This document shows positions 44,929-53,989 of a stretch of 64,000 nt of DNA, piece after piece. The translations under genes and the position numbers were made by a program. Below the pieces are notes generated by a model. That model was not told the DNA's origin, searched no databases, and saw nothing but the letters and a program-made list of their open reading frames with translations. The stretch covers positions 296,986 through 360,985 of the forward strand of contig NZ_JACVQB010000001.1 in NCBI RefSeq assembly GCF_018881575.1, in the 5' to 3' direction. Numbering within the stretch: the first letter of the stretch is position 1; each line of letters begins with the position of its first letter. The stretch is from Polynucleobacter sp. UK-Kesae-W10 (GTDB taxonomy: Bacteria; Pseudomonadota; Gammaproteobacteria; Burkholderiales; Burkholderiaceae).

Positions 44929-47118
44929 ATGACTCCCCAGATTGGCAGCCTTCTGAATCAGGCGGTTCAGTACTTTCAAAACGGTAATCTCAATACAGCA
45001 GAGCGCCTTATTAAGCAGGTGCTACAGATGCAACCTAAAAACTTTGATGCATTGCATATTTTGGCGGTAATCAAGGGAGTTCAGGGCCAAGCTGACGAAG
45101 CTAAAAAACTATTTGAAAAGGCTATACAGATTGATCCCAGGAATAACTTTGCGCGGTTTAACTACGGCAAAGCGCTCTCTGAGATGGGTAGGGATGAGCA
45201 GGCGCTTCCCCAGTTTCAGTCGGCGACGCAATTGGCTCCAGCACACATTGATGCTTGGCTTGCGTTTGGTCGAAGCTTGGCAAAACTCAATAGAACCGAA
45301 GAAGCGTTACAAAAATTCGAAGTAGCGCTGTCACAAAACCAGGGCTCAGCAGAAGCATGGGTGAATCGTGGTTTGGCTCTCATGCAGTTAAAGAAATATG
45401 AGGAAGCCAAAACTTCTTTTGAAAGTGCCCTCAATATTCAATTTCATCTGGCAGAAGTGTGGGCTTATCGAGGTAATGCTTGTCTTGAATTAGGCAATCA
45501 TCAAGAGGCTATCAATAGCCTTAATAAATGCCTTGAACTCGACGTCAACAATATACAAGCGCACTATTTACTTGGAAATACGTATACAGCCCTAAAAGAA
45601 TTTGCGGCAGCAACCCAGGCTTATAGCAAGGCAATTGATTTGGACGGCAATCATGCCGGCGCTCACAATAATCGTGCTTATGCTCTTTTAGAGTCAAGAG
45701 AATTTAAGGCGGCAATTGCAGACTTTCAAAAAACGCTCATGCTGGCACAGGATGCCCCGCACACTTTGGGCGCCTTAGCCTACGCAAAGCTTAGAACTGG
45801 GGAATGGACTAGCTTGCAGTCGATTTTGGCTGCCATCCAAGGTGGCTTATTGGCTGGGGAAAGGGTGAGCTCACCTTTCCCTATTCTGGCATTTTTCGAT
45901 GATCTAGGATTGCAAAAAGCTGGCGCCCAAACTTGGATGAACGAAAAGTACTCACACATTCAGCGCACTCGCCCTGGCTTTCAGAGTATTGCTAACCGCA
46001 AAATTCGGATTGGATATTTTTCCGCCGATTTTCAGGAGCATCCAGTGGCGTTTTTAACGGCTGAATTATTTGAATTGCACGATAAGGATCGTTTTGAGCT
46101 TTATGCATTCTCCATGGGACCTCACTCTACTGGAGACATGCGCAAGCGTTTACAAAATTCTTTTGACCACTTTATGGAGGTCGGCGCTTCCTCTGACGAG
46201 GAAGTGGCCAGCCTCTCTAGAAAGCTGGGTATTGATATTGCTGTTGATTTGGGTGGGCTCACAGCTGGAAGTAGAAGTGGAATTTTTGCTTATGGTGCAG
46301 CGCCTATTCAGGTCAACTATTTAGGCTATGCGGGCACTATGGGCTCTGCCGCCTATGATTATCTGATTGGCGATCGCCAGGTTATTCCCGAGTCAGCTCA
46401 ATCGGCATATGCAGAAAAAATTGCTTACTTACCAGCCTGCTTTCAGCCCAATGATCGACAGAAAGTAGTTGCTGAGCTCATCAAGGGTAAGGCGGATTAT
46501 GGGCTGCCAGAAAATGGCTTTGTCTTTTGCAGCTTTAATAATGCCTACAAAATTAATCCAGAGGTATTTGATTCCTGGATGAAAATTTTGCTCGCTGTTG
46601 AAGGAAGTGTGCTTTGGTTATCTGAAGACAATGCAGAGGTTTCCCTGAATTTACGCAATGAGGCAAGCAAGAGGGGGGTTGATCCGAATCGCTTGATTTT
46701 TGCTAAGCGCACTGAATCGATGGCAGAGCATTTGGGCAGACAAAAAATGGCTGACGTATTTTTGGATACTTGGCCATTTAATGCTCACACTACGGCGAGT
46801 GATGCTTTGTGGGCTGGCCTTCCTGTATTGACCCGAGAGGGTGGTACTTATGCAAGTAGGGTGGCAGCAAGTTTATTAAGGGCTATAGGTCTTGATGAAC
46901 TCATTGCTACCAATACAGCAGAATATGAAGCTTTGGCGATTGACTTGGCCGCCAATCCACAAAGGCTATTGCAGATTAAACAAAAGTTATCTGAAAACAA
47001 ACGCACTACTCGTTTGTTTGATACGCCTGCTTATGTGCTGTCTTTGGAGGATGCGTATTTAAAAATGCTGGAGCGTGGCTTACAGGGCTTGCCGACCGAT
47101 ACCATCTACGCAGACTAA
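44929..47118 (+). CDS. TPR protein with O-GlcNAc transferase-like (GT41) catalytic domain
   Basis: A 729-residue protein. Residues about 1-280 are eight to nine TPR repeats (for example AWVNRGLALMQLKKYEEAKT). Residues about 345-715 match the GT41/SPINDLY catalytic region: RIGYFSADFQEHPVAF with His371, DLGGLTAGSRSGIF, VNYLGYAGTMGSAAYDYL, CSFNNAYKINPEVFDSW with Lys541, and FNAHTTASDALWAGLPVL. These align with the catalytic-base His and UDP-binding Lys known from OGT. It probably transfers a sugar from a UDP-sugar to proteins in the cytosol; target unknown. It meets a second such gene tail to tail. Confidence 0.88.
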   Translation: MTPQIGSLLNQAVQYFQNGNLNTAERLIKQVLQMQPKNFDALHILAVIKGVQGQADEAKKLFEKAIQIDPRNNFARFNYGKALSEMGRDEQALPQFQSATQLAPAHIDAWLAFGRSLAKLNRTEEALQKFEVALSQNQGSAEAWVNRGLALMQLKKYEEAKTSFESALNIQFHLAEVWAYRGNACLELGNHQEAINSLNKCLELDVNNIQAHYLLGNTYTALKEFAAATQAYSKAIDLDGNHAGAHNNRAYALLESREFKAAIADFQKTLMLAQDAPHTLGALAYAKLRTGEWTSLQSILAAIQGGLLAGERVSSPFPILAFFDDLGLQKAGAQTWMNEKYSHIQRTRPGFQSIANRKIRIGYFSADFQEHPVAFLTAELFELHDKDRFELYAFSMGPHSTGDMRKRLQNSFDHFMEVGASSDEEVASLSRKLGIDIAVDLGGLTAGSRSGIFAYGAAPIQVNYLGYAGTMGSAAYDYLIGDRQVIPESAQSAYAEKIAYLPACFQPNDRQKVVAELIKGKADYGLPENGFVFCSFNNAYKINPEVFDSWMKILLAVEGSVLWLSEDNAEVSLNLRNEASKRGVDPNRLIFAKRTESMAEHLGRQKMADVFLDTWPFNAHTTASDALWAGLPVLTREGGTYASRVAASLLRAIGLDELIATNTAEYEALAIDLAANPQRLLQIKQKLSENKRTTRLFDTPAYVLSLEDAYLKMLERGLQGLPTDTIYAD

Positions 47119-49266
47119 CTACTGGCGGGCAATTTCGAGTAGAAATTGATTTAAAGCCTTTACTGGTGCGAGATCTTCAAATAAGAGGTGTTTGGAAGCA
47201 GCAATCTGCTGTTTGATGGCGTTTCGATATTGATCATCATTCGCCAATTGAGCAACTTTCTCAATAAAGACCTGTACAGATGGACAAATCAGCTCATTTA
47301 AGTCTATGCGCTTGAGAATCCCAGAGGCCAATCTACCGCGCATAAACTGACCTTCATACGTTACCACTGGAAGATCGCATTCAATCGCTTGTATAGCAGT
47401 ATTAAAACCTGAGAAGCCGATCGTATCGATAAAGACATCGGCAATCTTGATAAGCCCATAAAACTTTTCTGTCGATAGTTTGGGAGCAAAAACTAGGTGA
47501 TCGGCCAGCTTCAGGCCGCCACGCTCAAAAACAACAGAGAGTCGTTCTTTGAGAAGGTCTACTGGCATGTCTGGAAAGTTAAAGAAAACAAGTTGGGCAT
47601 CTTTTACGCGTTTGGCAATTTCTAGCAAGGCGTAATCAAATTGCGGTGCGTACTTGAATGGGGTCCCAGGACATAACAAGATTGGACGGTCTGGATTGAG
47701 GCCTAAGTCAGCAGCGTTAATCTCTTGTACCGCTCCTTTGTAGGGGGTATAAAAGCAACCCAAATTGGGTAGCGTGACCAATTTTTCGGAGTAATACTGC
47801 TGTGAAGCTTCGGTTTCAAAATTAGCCGCAGAAATATAGTAATCAAGATTTGGCAGTCCCGTAGTTTCTGGGTGACCCCAAGTAACAATTTGTTTTTTTG
47901 CCAATCTGAGGTTTGCTAGTTGGCAAGTAAGTCTATCCATGCCCACTTCCGGAAAAAGGGCGATATCTAAGTTTTTTGCCGCAATAATATCTGTCCATTG
48001 CTCGATGGGGAGATTGCCTTGTGTGTAGCTTGAAGAAAGCGTTTTGGCAAACTCAGTTTCCGCATCCTGGGTGTCTCCCAAGTGGAAGAGGTGGATATCA
48101 AAATGTTCTGCATTGAGATTGGCGAGCCAACCCTTGGTGATGGCATTCCACACCGAATGGGTGTGGATATGGCTACTGATGATGCCCAAGCGAATCTTGC
48201 CAGTACTCCCTTCTTTTTGCTGTTGTGAAGGTTGTAAGGGACTCATGAGGCGCTTGCAAATATCGCCATAGCGAGACAGTACCTGCACATTGCTTTCTTC
48301 TTGATAGGCCAAGAAGAAAGGCTGATGACTGCCGACAACCTTGTAAGCCTCAGCTTGAGGATGTGATTTCACCCACTGATCTAAAGCATCAATTTCTTGA
48401 GTTAAATGATGACGATATTGTTTGGGATCCGCATCAATGGCATAGATTTTCGGAATTTGTGATAGCGCTTTGGCAAAGCGAGCTTCTAGGGATGTGGGTT
48501 CAATCGCGATAGCACGTTGGTAACACTCAATGGCCTTTTGAGTTTGCACTAGCTCATCGTAGTTATCACCGTTATTCACCAGCGCCTCTACGCACCCTGG
48601 ATCTATTGCTAAGCAACGATCAAAAAATTGAATGGCAGTTTTGTAATTCTTGAGCGATTGAAATAGGGTGCCACAGTTGAAATAGGCTTCTGCATAATTT
48701 GGCTCAAGTGCAATAGCTTTTTCATAGCTCTTGATGGCGTCATTAAATTGCCTTAGCTCTTGTTGCGCATTGCCTAGGTTGTTATAAGCTAGTGCGTAGT
48801 CTGGGGCAAGCGCCAATGCGCTTTTGTACGCATCAATCGCTTCTGCATAGCGCCTCAGTGCCTGCAAGGCATTGCCTTCATTAAAAAATGCATCAACGTG
48901 ATGAGGGGCAATTGTTCTCGCTTGCCTGAAGTCTGCCAGAGAAAGTTCATGGCGCTGCAATGCTGCTTGAGCAAGTCCGCGGTTCAAGAAGGCATTGGCA
49001 TCTAGTGGATTTGCAGCAATGGCTTTGGTGATGAGTTCAACCGAGCGTAGGAAGTCATTTTGCTGAGCAGCAATCACCCCCAGATATTGCAATGCTGGAG
49101 CAAAATTGGGCTCGAAAACCAGCGCCGATTGATAGCACGCGTTTGCGCCTTCTAAATTGCCGGCTTGATGAAGCTGCAGACCTTGATTAAATTGTTCAAT
49201 TGCTTTTGGCGACAGAGCTTGCGCTGAGCCGTTGCTTACATTGGGATGAATTGGATCGGAGGCCAT
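47119..49266 (-). CDS. Second TPR protein with a divergent GT41-like domain
   Basis: A 715-residue protein. Residues about 20-270 are seven to eight TPR repeats (for example AYNNLGNAQQELRQFNDAIK). From about 356 the domain follows the GT41 plan but is divergent: GKIRLGIISSHIHTHSVW with His370 at the place of the catalytic His, VTWGHPETTGLPNLDYY, CPGTPFKYAPQFDY with Lys538, and GFSGFNTAIQAIECDLPVV, where the usual HTT is FNT. It may use another sugar or acceptor than its neighbour, or be a non-standard transferase. Its stop codon lies directly against that of the previous gene. Confidence 0.82.
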   Translation of the reverse strand: MASDPIHPNVSNGSAQALSPKAIEQFNQGLQLHQAGNLEGANACYQSALVFEPNFAPALQYLGVIAAQQNDFLRSVELITKAIAANPLDANAFLNRGLAQAALQRHELSLADFRQARTIAPHHVDAFFNEGNALQALRRYAEAIDAYKSALALAPDYALAYNNLGNAQQELRQFNDAIKSYEKAIALEPNYAEAYFNCGTLFQSLKNYKTAIQFFDRCLAIDPGCVEALVNNGDNYDELVQTQKAIECYQRAIAIEPTSLEARFAKALSQIPKIYAIDADPKQYRHHLTQEIDALDQWVKSHPQAEAYKVVGSHQPFFLAYQEESNVQVLSRYGDICKRLMSPLQPSQQQKEGSTGKIRLGIISSHIHTHSVWNAITKGWLANLNAEHFDIHLFHLGDTQDAETEFAKTLSSSYTQGNLPIEQWTDIIAAKNLDIALFPEVGMDRLTCQLANLRLAKKQIVTWGHPETTGLPNLDYYISAANFETEASQQYYSEKLVTLPNLGCFYTPYKGAVQEINAADLGLNPDRPILLCPGTPFKYAPQFDYALLEIAKRVKDAQLVFFNFPDMPVDLLKERLSVVFERGGLKLADHLVFAPKLSTEKFYGLIKIADVFIDTIGFSGFNTAIQAIECDLPVVTYEGQFMRGRLASGILKRIDLNELICPSVQVFIEKVAQLANDDQYRNAIKQQIAASKHLLFEDLAPVKALNQFLLEIARQ

Positions 49267-49322
49267 TGCGATGATTCTACCTTGCCAACTATTGCACCTG
49301 AGGCAACTGAGAGGCCGCAGAT

Positions 49323-50492
49323 TTAATGACTAACCTTGGGTTTGGGGCGCTTACCGATGCGGGCTTGAAGCTCGATGACCTTGCCTTTGCGTAGGATTTT
49401 TACGGGGACATCTTTGCCGGGGTCTAATTGTGCGACTTGATTGAGCAAAGAGCGCACATCATTGATGGGGTTCTGGTTGATTTCGATCAGCACATCCCCG
49501 GGCTTCATGCCAGCCCGGTCAGCAGGGCCGCCTTCTAGTATTCCGGAGAGAAGTACGCCCCGTGTTCCTTTGGGTAGGTCTAGTGACTCCAGGAGTTCTT
49601 TGGATAAATTTTGCGGTTCGACACCAATCCATCCGCGGGTAACGCTGCCGCCCTGAAGAATAGATTCCATCACTTGCTTTGCAAGATTAACGGGGATAGC
49701 AAATCCAATTCCCATTGAGCCGCCATTATTTGAAAAGATGGCGGTATTAATTCCAATTAAATTTCCACGAGTATCAACCAGTGCTCCACCAGAATTTCCA
49801 GGGTTAATTGAAGCATCTGTTTGAATAAAATTTTCAAACGTATTGATTCCAAGGTGATCTCGACCTAATGCGGAAACAATGCCCGAGGTAACGGTTTGTC
49901 CAACACCAAATGGATTGCCAATAGCAAGCACGACATCACCGACATGCACCGATTCAATTTTTCCAAAAGTAATCGGCGTTGGTAATTGTGAGGCTGCAAT
50001 TTTAAGTACCGCGATGTCAGTTTCTGGATCGCTACCAATCGTTTTTGCAGAAAACTTTCTGCCATCAGCAAGCGACACTTCGATGTCATCCGCCTCGCTA
50101 ATCACATGATGGTTGGTGAGGATAACTCCCTCGGGGCTTACCAGTACGCCTGATCCTAGGCTGGATTTGGGCTCTTCATCCGGGGCTTCATCACCAAAAA
50201 AGAATTTAAAGAATGGGTCGTTAGAGTCATTTCTTTTTTTGGATTTGGGTTTCGTGCTCGCCTTACTGGTAAAGATATTGACCACTGCAGGCATCGATTT
50301 TTTGACTGCCTCATGATAGGAGCCTGGGCTTAAAGACTTACCATCATATGCACCTTCGCTCAGAGTAACTCGCTCTAATAAATTATTGCTAGTGCGATTG
50401 AGCCACTCTGGTTTGAGTGTGCTCACAATGAACCAGAGGGCTAAAAAAATGGTTATTGTTTGCGCAAACAATAACCACAGGCGATTAAACAT
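49323..50492 (-). CDS. Periplasmic trypsin-like protease, HtrA family (DegS/DegQ-like, one PDZ)
   Basis: HtrA-type serine protease of 389 residues. An N-terminal hydrophobic helix (about 4-25) without a clear cleavage site suggests membrane anchoring, as in DegS. Catalytic triad: His129 (LTNHHVISEADD), Asp159 (DPETDIAVLKI), Ser234 (NPGNSGGALVD). A single PDZ domain occupies about 290-375, so the second PDZ of DegP/DegQ is missing. A linker (80-110) is charged and Phe-rich. In relatives this gene lies right beside tatABC; here 7.4 kb separates them. Confidence 0.92.
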   Translation of the reverse strand: MFNRLWLLFAQTITIFLALWFIVSTLKPEWLNRTSNNLLERVTLSEGAYDGKSLSPGSYHEAVKKSMPAVVNIFTSKASTKPKSKKRNDSNDPFFKFFFGDEAPDEEPKSSLGSGVLVSPEGVILTNHHVISEADDIEVSLADGRKFSAKTIGSDPETDIAVLKIAASQLPTPITFGKIESVHVGDVVLAIGNPFGVGQTVTSGIVSALGRDHLGINTFENFIQTDASINPGNSGGALVDTRGNLIGINTAIFSNNGGSMGIGFAIPVNLAKQVMESILQGGSVTRGWIGVEPQNLSKELLESLDLPKGTRGVLLSGILEGGPADRAGMKPGDVLIEINQNPINDVRSLLNQVAQLDPGKDVPVKILRKGKVIELQARIGKRPKPKVSH

Positions 50493-50507
50493 TTTTACCT
50501 AGAAAAA

Positions 50508-50930
50508 TTATTTTTTTAAGCTATCGCGAATTTCGCGTAACAACACAATGTCTTCCGGGGTTGGTGGTGGAGGTGGTGCATCCATCACGCGAATTTTGTT
50601 CACTACCTTGACCATCTGGAAAATTACAAAAGCCAAGAGCAGGAAATTAATCGAGATCGTGATGAAGTTGCCATAGGCAAAAATAGGGACCCCAGCCTTT
50701 TTGAGCGCATCAAAAGTCCTAGGTACACCCTCTGGGACATGGCCCAAAACGATAAAAAGGTTGGTGAAATCAATGTGACCCCCCAAAAGCGTCGAAATTA
50801 CCGGCATCACGATGTCGTTGACCAGGGAATCGACGATTTTCCCGAAAGCGCCGCCAATAATGACGCCGACGGCTAAATCGATCACATTTCCCTTGACCGC
50901 AAAGTCCCGAAACTCCTTTAAAACGCCCAT
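50508..50930 (-). CDS. mscL: Large-conductance mechanosensitive channel
   Basis: MscL of 140 residues, an emergency pressure valve in the inner membrane. N-terminal amphipathic helix [20 protein letters not shown], first membrane helix [20 protein letters not shown] lining the pore, periplasmic loop, second helix [18 protein letters not shown], and the charged C-terminal bundle after a Pro run. Encoded 15 bases upstream of the degQ-like gene in the same direction and divergent from petA. Confidence 0.96.
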   Translation of the reverse strand: MGVLKEFRDFAVKGNVIDLAVGVIIGGAFGKIVDSLVNDIVMPVISTLLGGHIDFTNLFIVLGHVPEGVPRTFDALKKAGVPIFAYGNFITISINFLLLAFVIFQMVKVVNKIRVMDAPPPPPTPEDIVLLREIRDSLKK

Positions 50931-50987
50931 AAATGCTCCCTTTTTTATCCGAATACTGATTAACCCGAGATTAACCCCATAACTTTC

Positions 50988-51015
50988 TTGCTTACCCCAC
51001 TTTTTACTTTAAAAT
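50988..51015 (+). promoter_or_regulatory. Candidate sigma-70 promoter of petABC
   Basis: TTGCTT (50988-50993), a 16-base spacer, then TAAAAT (51010-51015), in the 137-base divergent gap between mscL and petA. It is the best match in the gap by eye, and would give a leader of about 45 bases before the petA ATG at 51068. Confidence 0.42.
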
Positions 51016-51067
51016 CCTACCTTTAAGCAATTTCCACCCATAAATACCCTTTTTAGGAATTTTGTAA

Positions 51068-51670
51068 ATGAGTGACAAGCCCTGTATGGACAAGGATCGC
51101 CGCAACTGGCTGATCGCCACTTCCGCAGTTGGTGGCGTAGGCGCGGCAGCAGCCCTTTACCCTTTTGTGGACAGCTTTGAGCCATCTGAGCGTGCTAAGG
51201 CCGCCGGTGCAGCTGTTGAGATCGATATTACGGGCATGCAGCCTGATGAGATGAGAACCGTTGAGTGGCGCGGTAAGCCAGTTTGGGTGATTCGTCGCAC
51301 ACCAGAGCAAGTCGCTGAGCTATCTAAGCTTGACGGCGAGTTGGCAGATCCAAATTCATTGCGCGATCCTTCTCAATTTACGCCTCCTTATGCCCAGAAC
51401 CAGTGGCGCTCCATCAAGCCTGAGTACTTGGTAGTAGTGGGTATTTGTACGCACTTAGGTTGTTCTCCAACCGCTAAATTTGAAGCGGGCCCACAGCCTT
51501 CCTTGCCAAATACATGGCCAGGCGGCTTCCTTTGCCCATGCCACGGTTCAACTTTTGACATGGCCGGCCGTGTTTATAAGAACAAACCAGCCCCAGACAA
51601 TCTTGAAGTGCCGCCTCATATGTACTTGAGCGATACCAAGATTCTGGTTGGCGATGATAAGAAGGCCTAA
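51068..51670 (+). CDS. petA: Ubiquinol-cytochrome c reductase, Rieske iron-sulfur subunit
   Basis: Rieske subunit of the bc1 complex, 200 residues. A twin-arginine signal-anchor (Arg11-Arg12 in DRRNWLIAT, then VGGVGAAAALYPFV) marks it as a Tat substrate. 2Fe-2S ligands are Cys127 and His129 (CTHLGC) and Cys156 and His159 (CPCHGS), with Cys132 and Cys158 forming the stabilising disulfide. The insert between the clusters is longer than in mitochondrial forms, as usual for proteobacteria. First gene of petABC. Confidence 0.97.
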   Translation: MSDKPCMDKDRRNWLIATSAVGGVGAAAALYPFVDSFEPSERAKAAGAAVEIDITGMQPDEMRTVEWRGKPVWVIRRTPEQVAELSKLDGELADPNSLRDPSQFTPPYAQNQWRSIKPEYLVVVGICTHLGCSPTAKFEAGPQPSLPNTWPGGFLCPCHGSTFDMAGRVYKNKPAPDNLEVPPHMYLSDTKILVGDDKKA

Positions 51671-51680
51671 GGAGAGATAA

Positions 51681-53081
51681 ATGGCATTTCAAGAAAAACA
51701 AGTTCCAGCAGATGCGCCTGTATCGCAAAAGGTGTTGGCTTGGGTTGATTCCCGTTTCCCGCTGACATCCTCGATTAAGGCTCACCTTACCGAGTATTAC
51801 GCACCTAAAAACCTGAACTTTTGGTACTTCTTTGGCTCTTTAGCCATTGTTGTTTTGGCTTTGCAAATCATTACCGGAATCTTCTTGGTAATGAACTATA
51901 AGCCTGATGCAGCTAAAGCATTTGATTCTGTTGAATACATCATGCGCGAAGTACCGTGGGGTTGGTTAATTCGTTACCTCCATTCCACTGGCGCATCTAT
52001 GTTCTTCGTCGTGGTTTATATGCATATGTTCCGCGGTTTGATCTACGGTTCTTATCGCAAGCCACGTGAATTGATCTGGATCTTTGGTTGCGCGATTTTC
52101 TTGTGTCTCATGGGCGAAGCTTTCTTTGGCTACTTGCTCCCTTGGGGTCAGATGTCCTATTGGGGCGCTCAAGTGATCGTGAACTTGTTCTCTGCAATCC
52201 CATTCATTGGTCCAGACTTGTCTTTATGGTTGCGCGGTGATTATGTTGTGGGCGATGCAACCCTCAACCGCTTCTTTGCGTTCCACGTGATTGCAATTCC
52301 ATTGGTATTGATTGGTTTAGTTGCCGCTCACATCATTGCTTTGCACGAAGTTGGCTCAAACAATCCAGATGGTATTGAGATCAAAGAGAATCTCGATGCC
52401 AATGGCCATCCAGTAGACGGCATTCCATTCCACCCTTACTACACCGTCCATGACGTATTTGGTTTGGGTGTCTTCTTGATGATCTTTGCGTGCATCGTAT
52501 TCTTTGCTCCAGAGATGGGTGGTTATTTCCTTGAAGCCAATAACTTCATCCCTGCTAATCCATTGCAAACGCCTCCGCACATTGCACCGGTTTGGTACTT
52601 CACTCCGTTTTATTCCATGTTGCGTGCAACGACATCAAACTTCTTGTTGCCACTATGGATTTTCTTGGCAGTGATTTTGGGCATGTTTGCACTCAAGGCT
52701 AAAGACCTGAAGGTTAAGGGTGCTTGTGCTGCAATTGCGTTGGCATTAGCCGCTGGCTTCTTCTTGTTTGATGCAAAGTTCTGGGGCGTTGTGATCATGG
52801 GTGGTTCTGTCGTGATCATGTTCTTCTTGCCTTGGCTTGATCATTCTCCAGTGAAGTCCATTCGCTATCGTCCAGATTTCCATAAATATATTTATGGCGT
52901 GTTTGTGGTGAGCTTTGTGATCTTGGGTTACTTGGGAATTCAGCCACCATCACCAGTATTTGAAAAGATTTCTCAGGTTTGCACGATTTACTATCTGGGC
53001 TTCTTCTTGGGAATGCCGTTTTGGAGCACGCTTGGCACGTTCAAGCCGGTACCAACACGCGTTACTTTTAAGTCTCATTAA
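51681..53081 (+). CDS. petB: Ubiquinol-cytochrome c reductase, cytochrome b subunit
   Basis: Cytochrome b of the bc1 complex, 466 residues with eight or more membrane helices and two haems. Haem histidines lie in RYLHSTGASMFFVVVYMHMF and FAFHVIAIPLVLIGLVAAHI. The Qo-site motif reads P303-V-W-Y306 rather than PEWY, a variant known from beta- and gamma-proteobacteria. GDYVVGDATLNRFF is another conserved block. It lies 10 bases after petA. Confidence 0.97.
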   Translation: MAFQEKQVPADAPVSQKVLAWVDSRFPLTSSIKAHLTEYYAPKNLNFWYFFGSLAIVVLALQIITGIFLVMNYKPDAAKAFDSVEYIMREVPWGWLIRYLHSTGASMFFVVVYMHMFRGLIYGSYRKPRELIWIFGCAIFLCLMGEAFFGYLLPWGQMSYWGAQVIVNLFSAIPFIGPDLSLWLRGDYVVGDATLNRFFAFHVIAIPLVLIGLVAAHIIALHEVGSNNPDGIEIKENLDANGHPVDGIPFHPYYTVHDVFGLGVFLMIFACIVFFAPEMGGYFLEANNFIPANPLQTPPHIAPVWYFTPFYSMLRATTSNFLLPLWIFLAVILGMFALKAKDLKVKGACAAIALALAAGFFLFDAKFWGVVIMGGSVVIMFFLPWLDHSPVKSIRYRPDFHKYIYGVFVVSFVILGYLGIQPPSPVFEKISQVCTIYYLGFFLGMPFWSTLGTFKPVPTRVTFKSH

Positions 53082-53112
53082 TTCAGACACCAAAGAGAAA
53101 TTAGGAACTAGC

Positions 53113-53886
53113 ATGAAACGAATTCTGCAAACTTTGATGGGCGTCTGCCAAGCAACGCTTTTGGTTGCCGCTATCAGCTTGACTGGTGCAGCTAACGCTA
53201 ATGAGCACGGCTTTCCTTTAGACGCCGCTCCCAATCGCGTTAGCAACAACGCATCATTGCAAAATGGCGCAAAGTTGTTTGTGAACTATTGCTTGAACTG
53301 CCACGCAGCCTCTAGCCTACGTTACAACCGCTTGCGCGATATTGGCCTGACCGACCAACAGATCAAAGACAACTTGATATTGAATGATGCCAAGGTTGGC
53401 GATTTGATGACCATCTCCATGACACCAAAAGAAGGTAAAGCTTTCTTTGGTAAAAATCCACCCGATTTATCGGTTGAGGCGCGTGCTCGTGGTACAGATT
53501 GGCTCTATACCTACTTGCGTACTTTCTACAAAGATGACACCACCCAAACTGGTTGGAATAACTTGGTTTACCCTAAAGTAGGTATGCCTCATGTTTTGTG
53601 GCAATTGCAGGGTGAGCGTGCTGCTAAATTTGAAGAGCGCAAAGACCCGCATGACGAAAGCAGAACAGAAGAAGTTTTTGTTGGCTTTGAGCAATTAACA
53701 CCAGGCACGATGAAGCCGCAAGAGTATGACGACAATATCGCTGACTTGGTTGCATTCATGTCATGGATGGCTGAGCCAGTTCAATTGGAGCGTAAGCGTC
53801 TAGGCGTAGTTGTTCTCTTGTTTTTGGCGATCTTCACCCTCTTGGCGTGGCGCTTGAACAAGGCTTACTGGAAAGATATTCACTAA
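53113..53886 (+). CDS. petC: Ubiquinol-cytochrome c reductase, cytochrome c1 subunit
   Basis: Cytochrome c1, 257 residues from the ATG at 53113; an open frame reaching back to 52960 lies inside petB and is not the start. Signal peptide about 1-29 (AISLTGAANA). Haem motif C60-L-N-C63-H64 (VNYCLNCHAASSLRYNRL), axial Met candidate in KVGMPHVLW, and a C-terminal membrane anchor (VVVLLFLAIFTLLAWRLNKA). Last gene of petABC. Confidence 0.96.
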   Translation: MKRILQTLMGVCQATLLVAAISLTGAANANEHGFPLDAAPNRVSNNASLQNGAKLFVNYCLNCHAASSLRYNRLRDIGLTDQQIKDNLILNDAKVGDLMTISMTPKEGKAFFGKNPPDLSVEARARGTDWLYTYLRTFYKDDTTQTGWNNLVYPKVGMPHVLWQLQGERAAKFEERKDPHDESRTEEVFVGFEQLTPGTMKPQEYDDNIADLVAFMSWMAEPVQLERKRLGVVVLLFLAIFTLLAWRLNKAYWKDIH

Positions 53887-53892
53887 GATTTA

Positions 53893-53918
53893 TTCATGGG
53901 CTCTGATGAGCCCATGAA
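53893..53918. other. Strong hairpin between petC and sspA
   Basis: A perfect 11-bp inverted repeat, TTCATGGGCTC (53893-53903) and GAGCCCATGAA (53908-53918), around TGAT. It lies 7 bases after the petC stop. No T-run follows, so it is not a classic terminator; it may protect the petABC mRNA 3' end or pause transcription before sspA. Confidence 0.7.
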
Positions 53919-53989
53919 GCAAATAGATTTAAAGCCGCCGTTAGTTATGCGTTTGTTGTATTGAAGTAGAAATTTAAGGAAATAAATTT

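Noticed and set aside
44820..44930. Promoter of the plus-strand TPR-glycosyltransferase
   Set aside because: TTGTAT and TAGTAT are visible but the spacing is 20 bases and not convincing.
52960..53112. Longer petC start inside petB
   Set aside because: The extension has no signal peptide and lies in petB; the ATG at 53113 gives a clean signal sequence and normal length.
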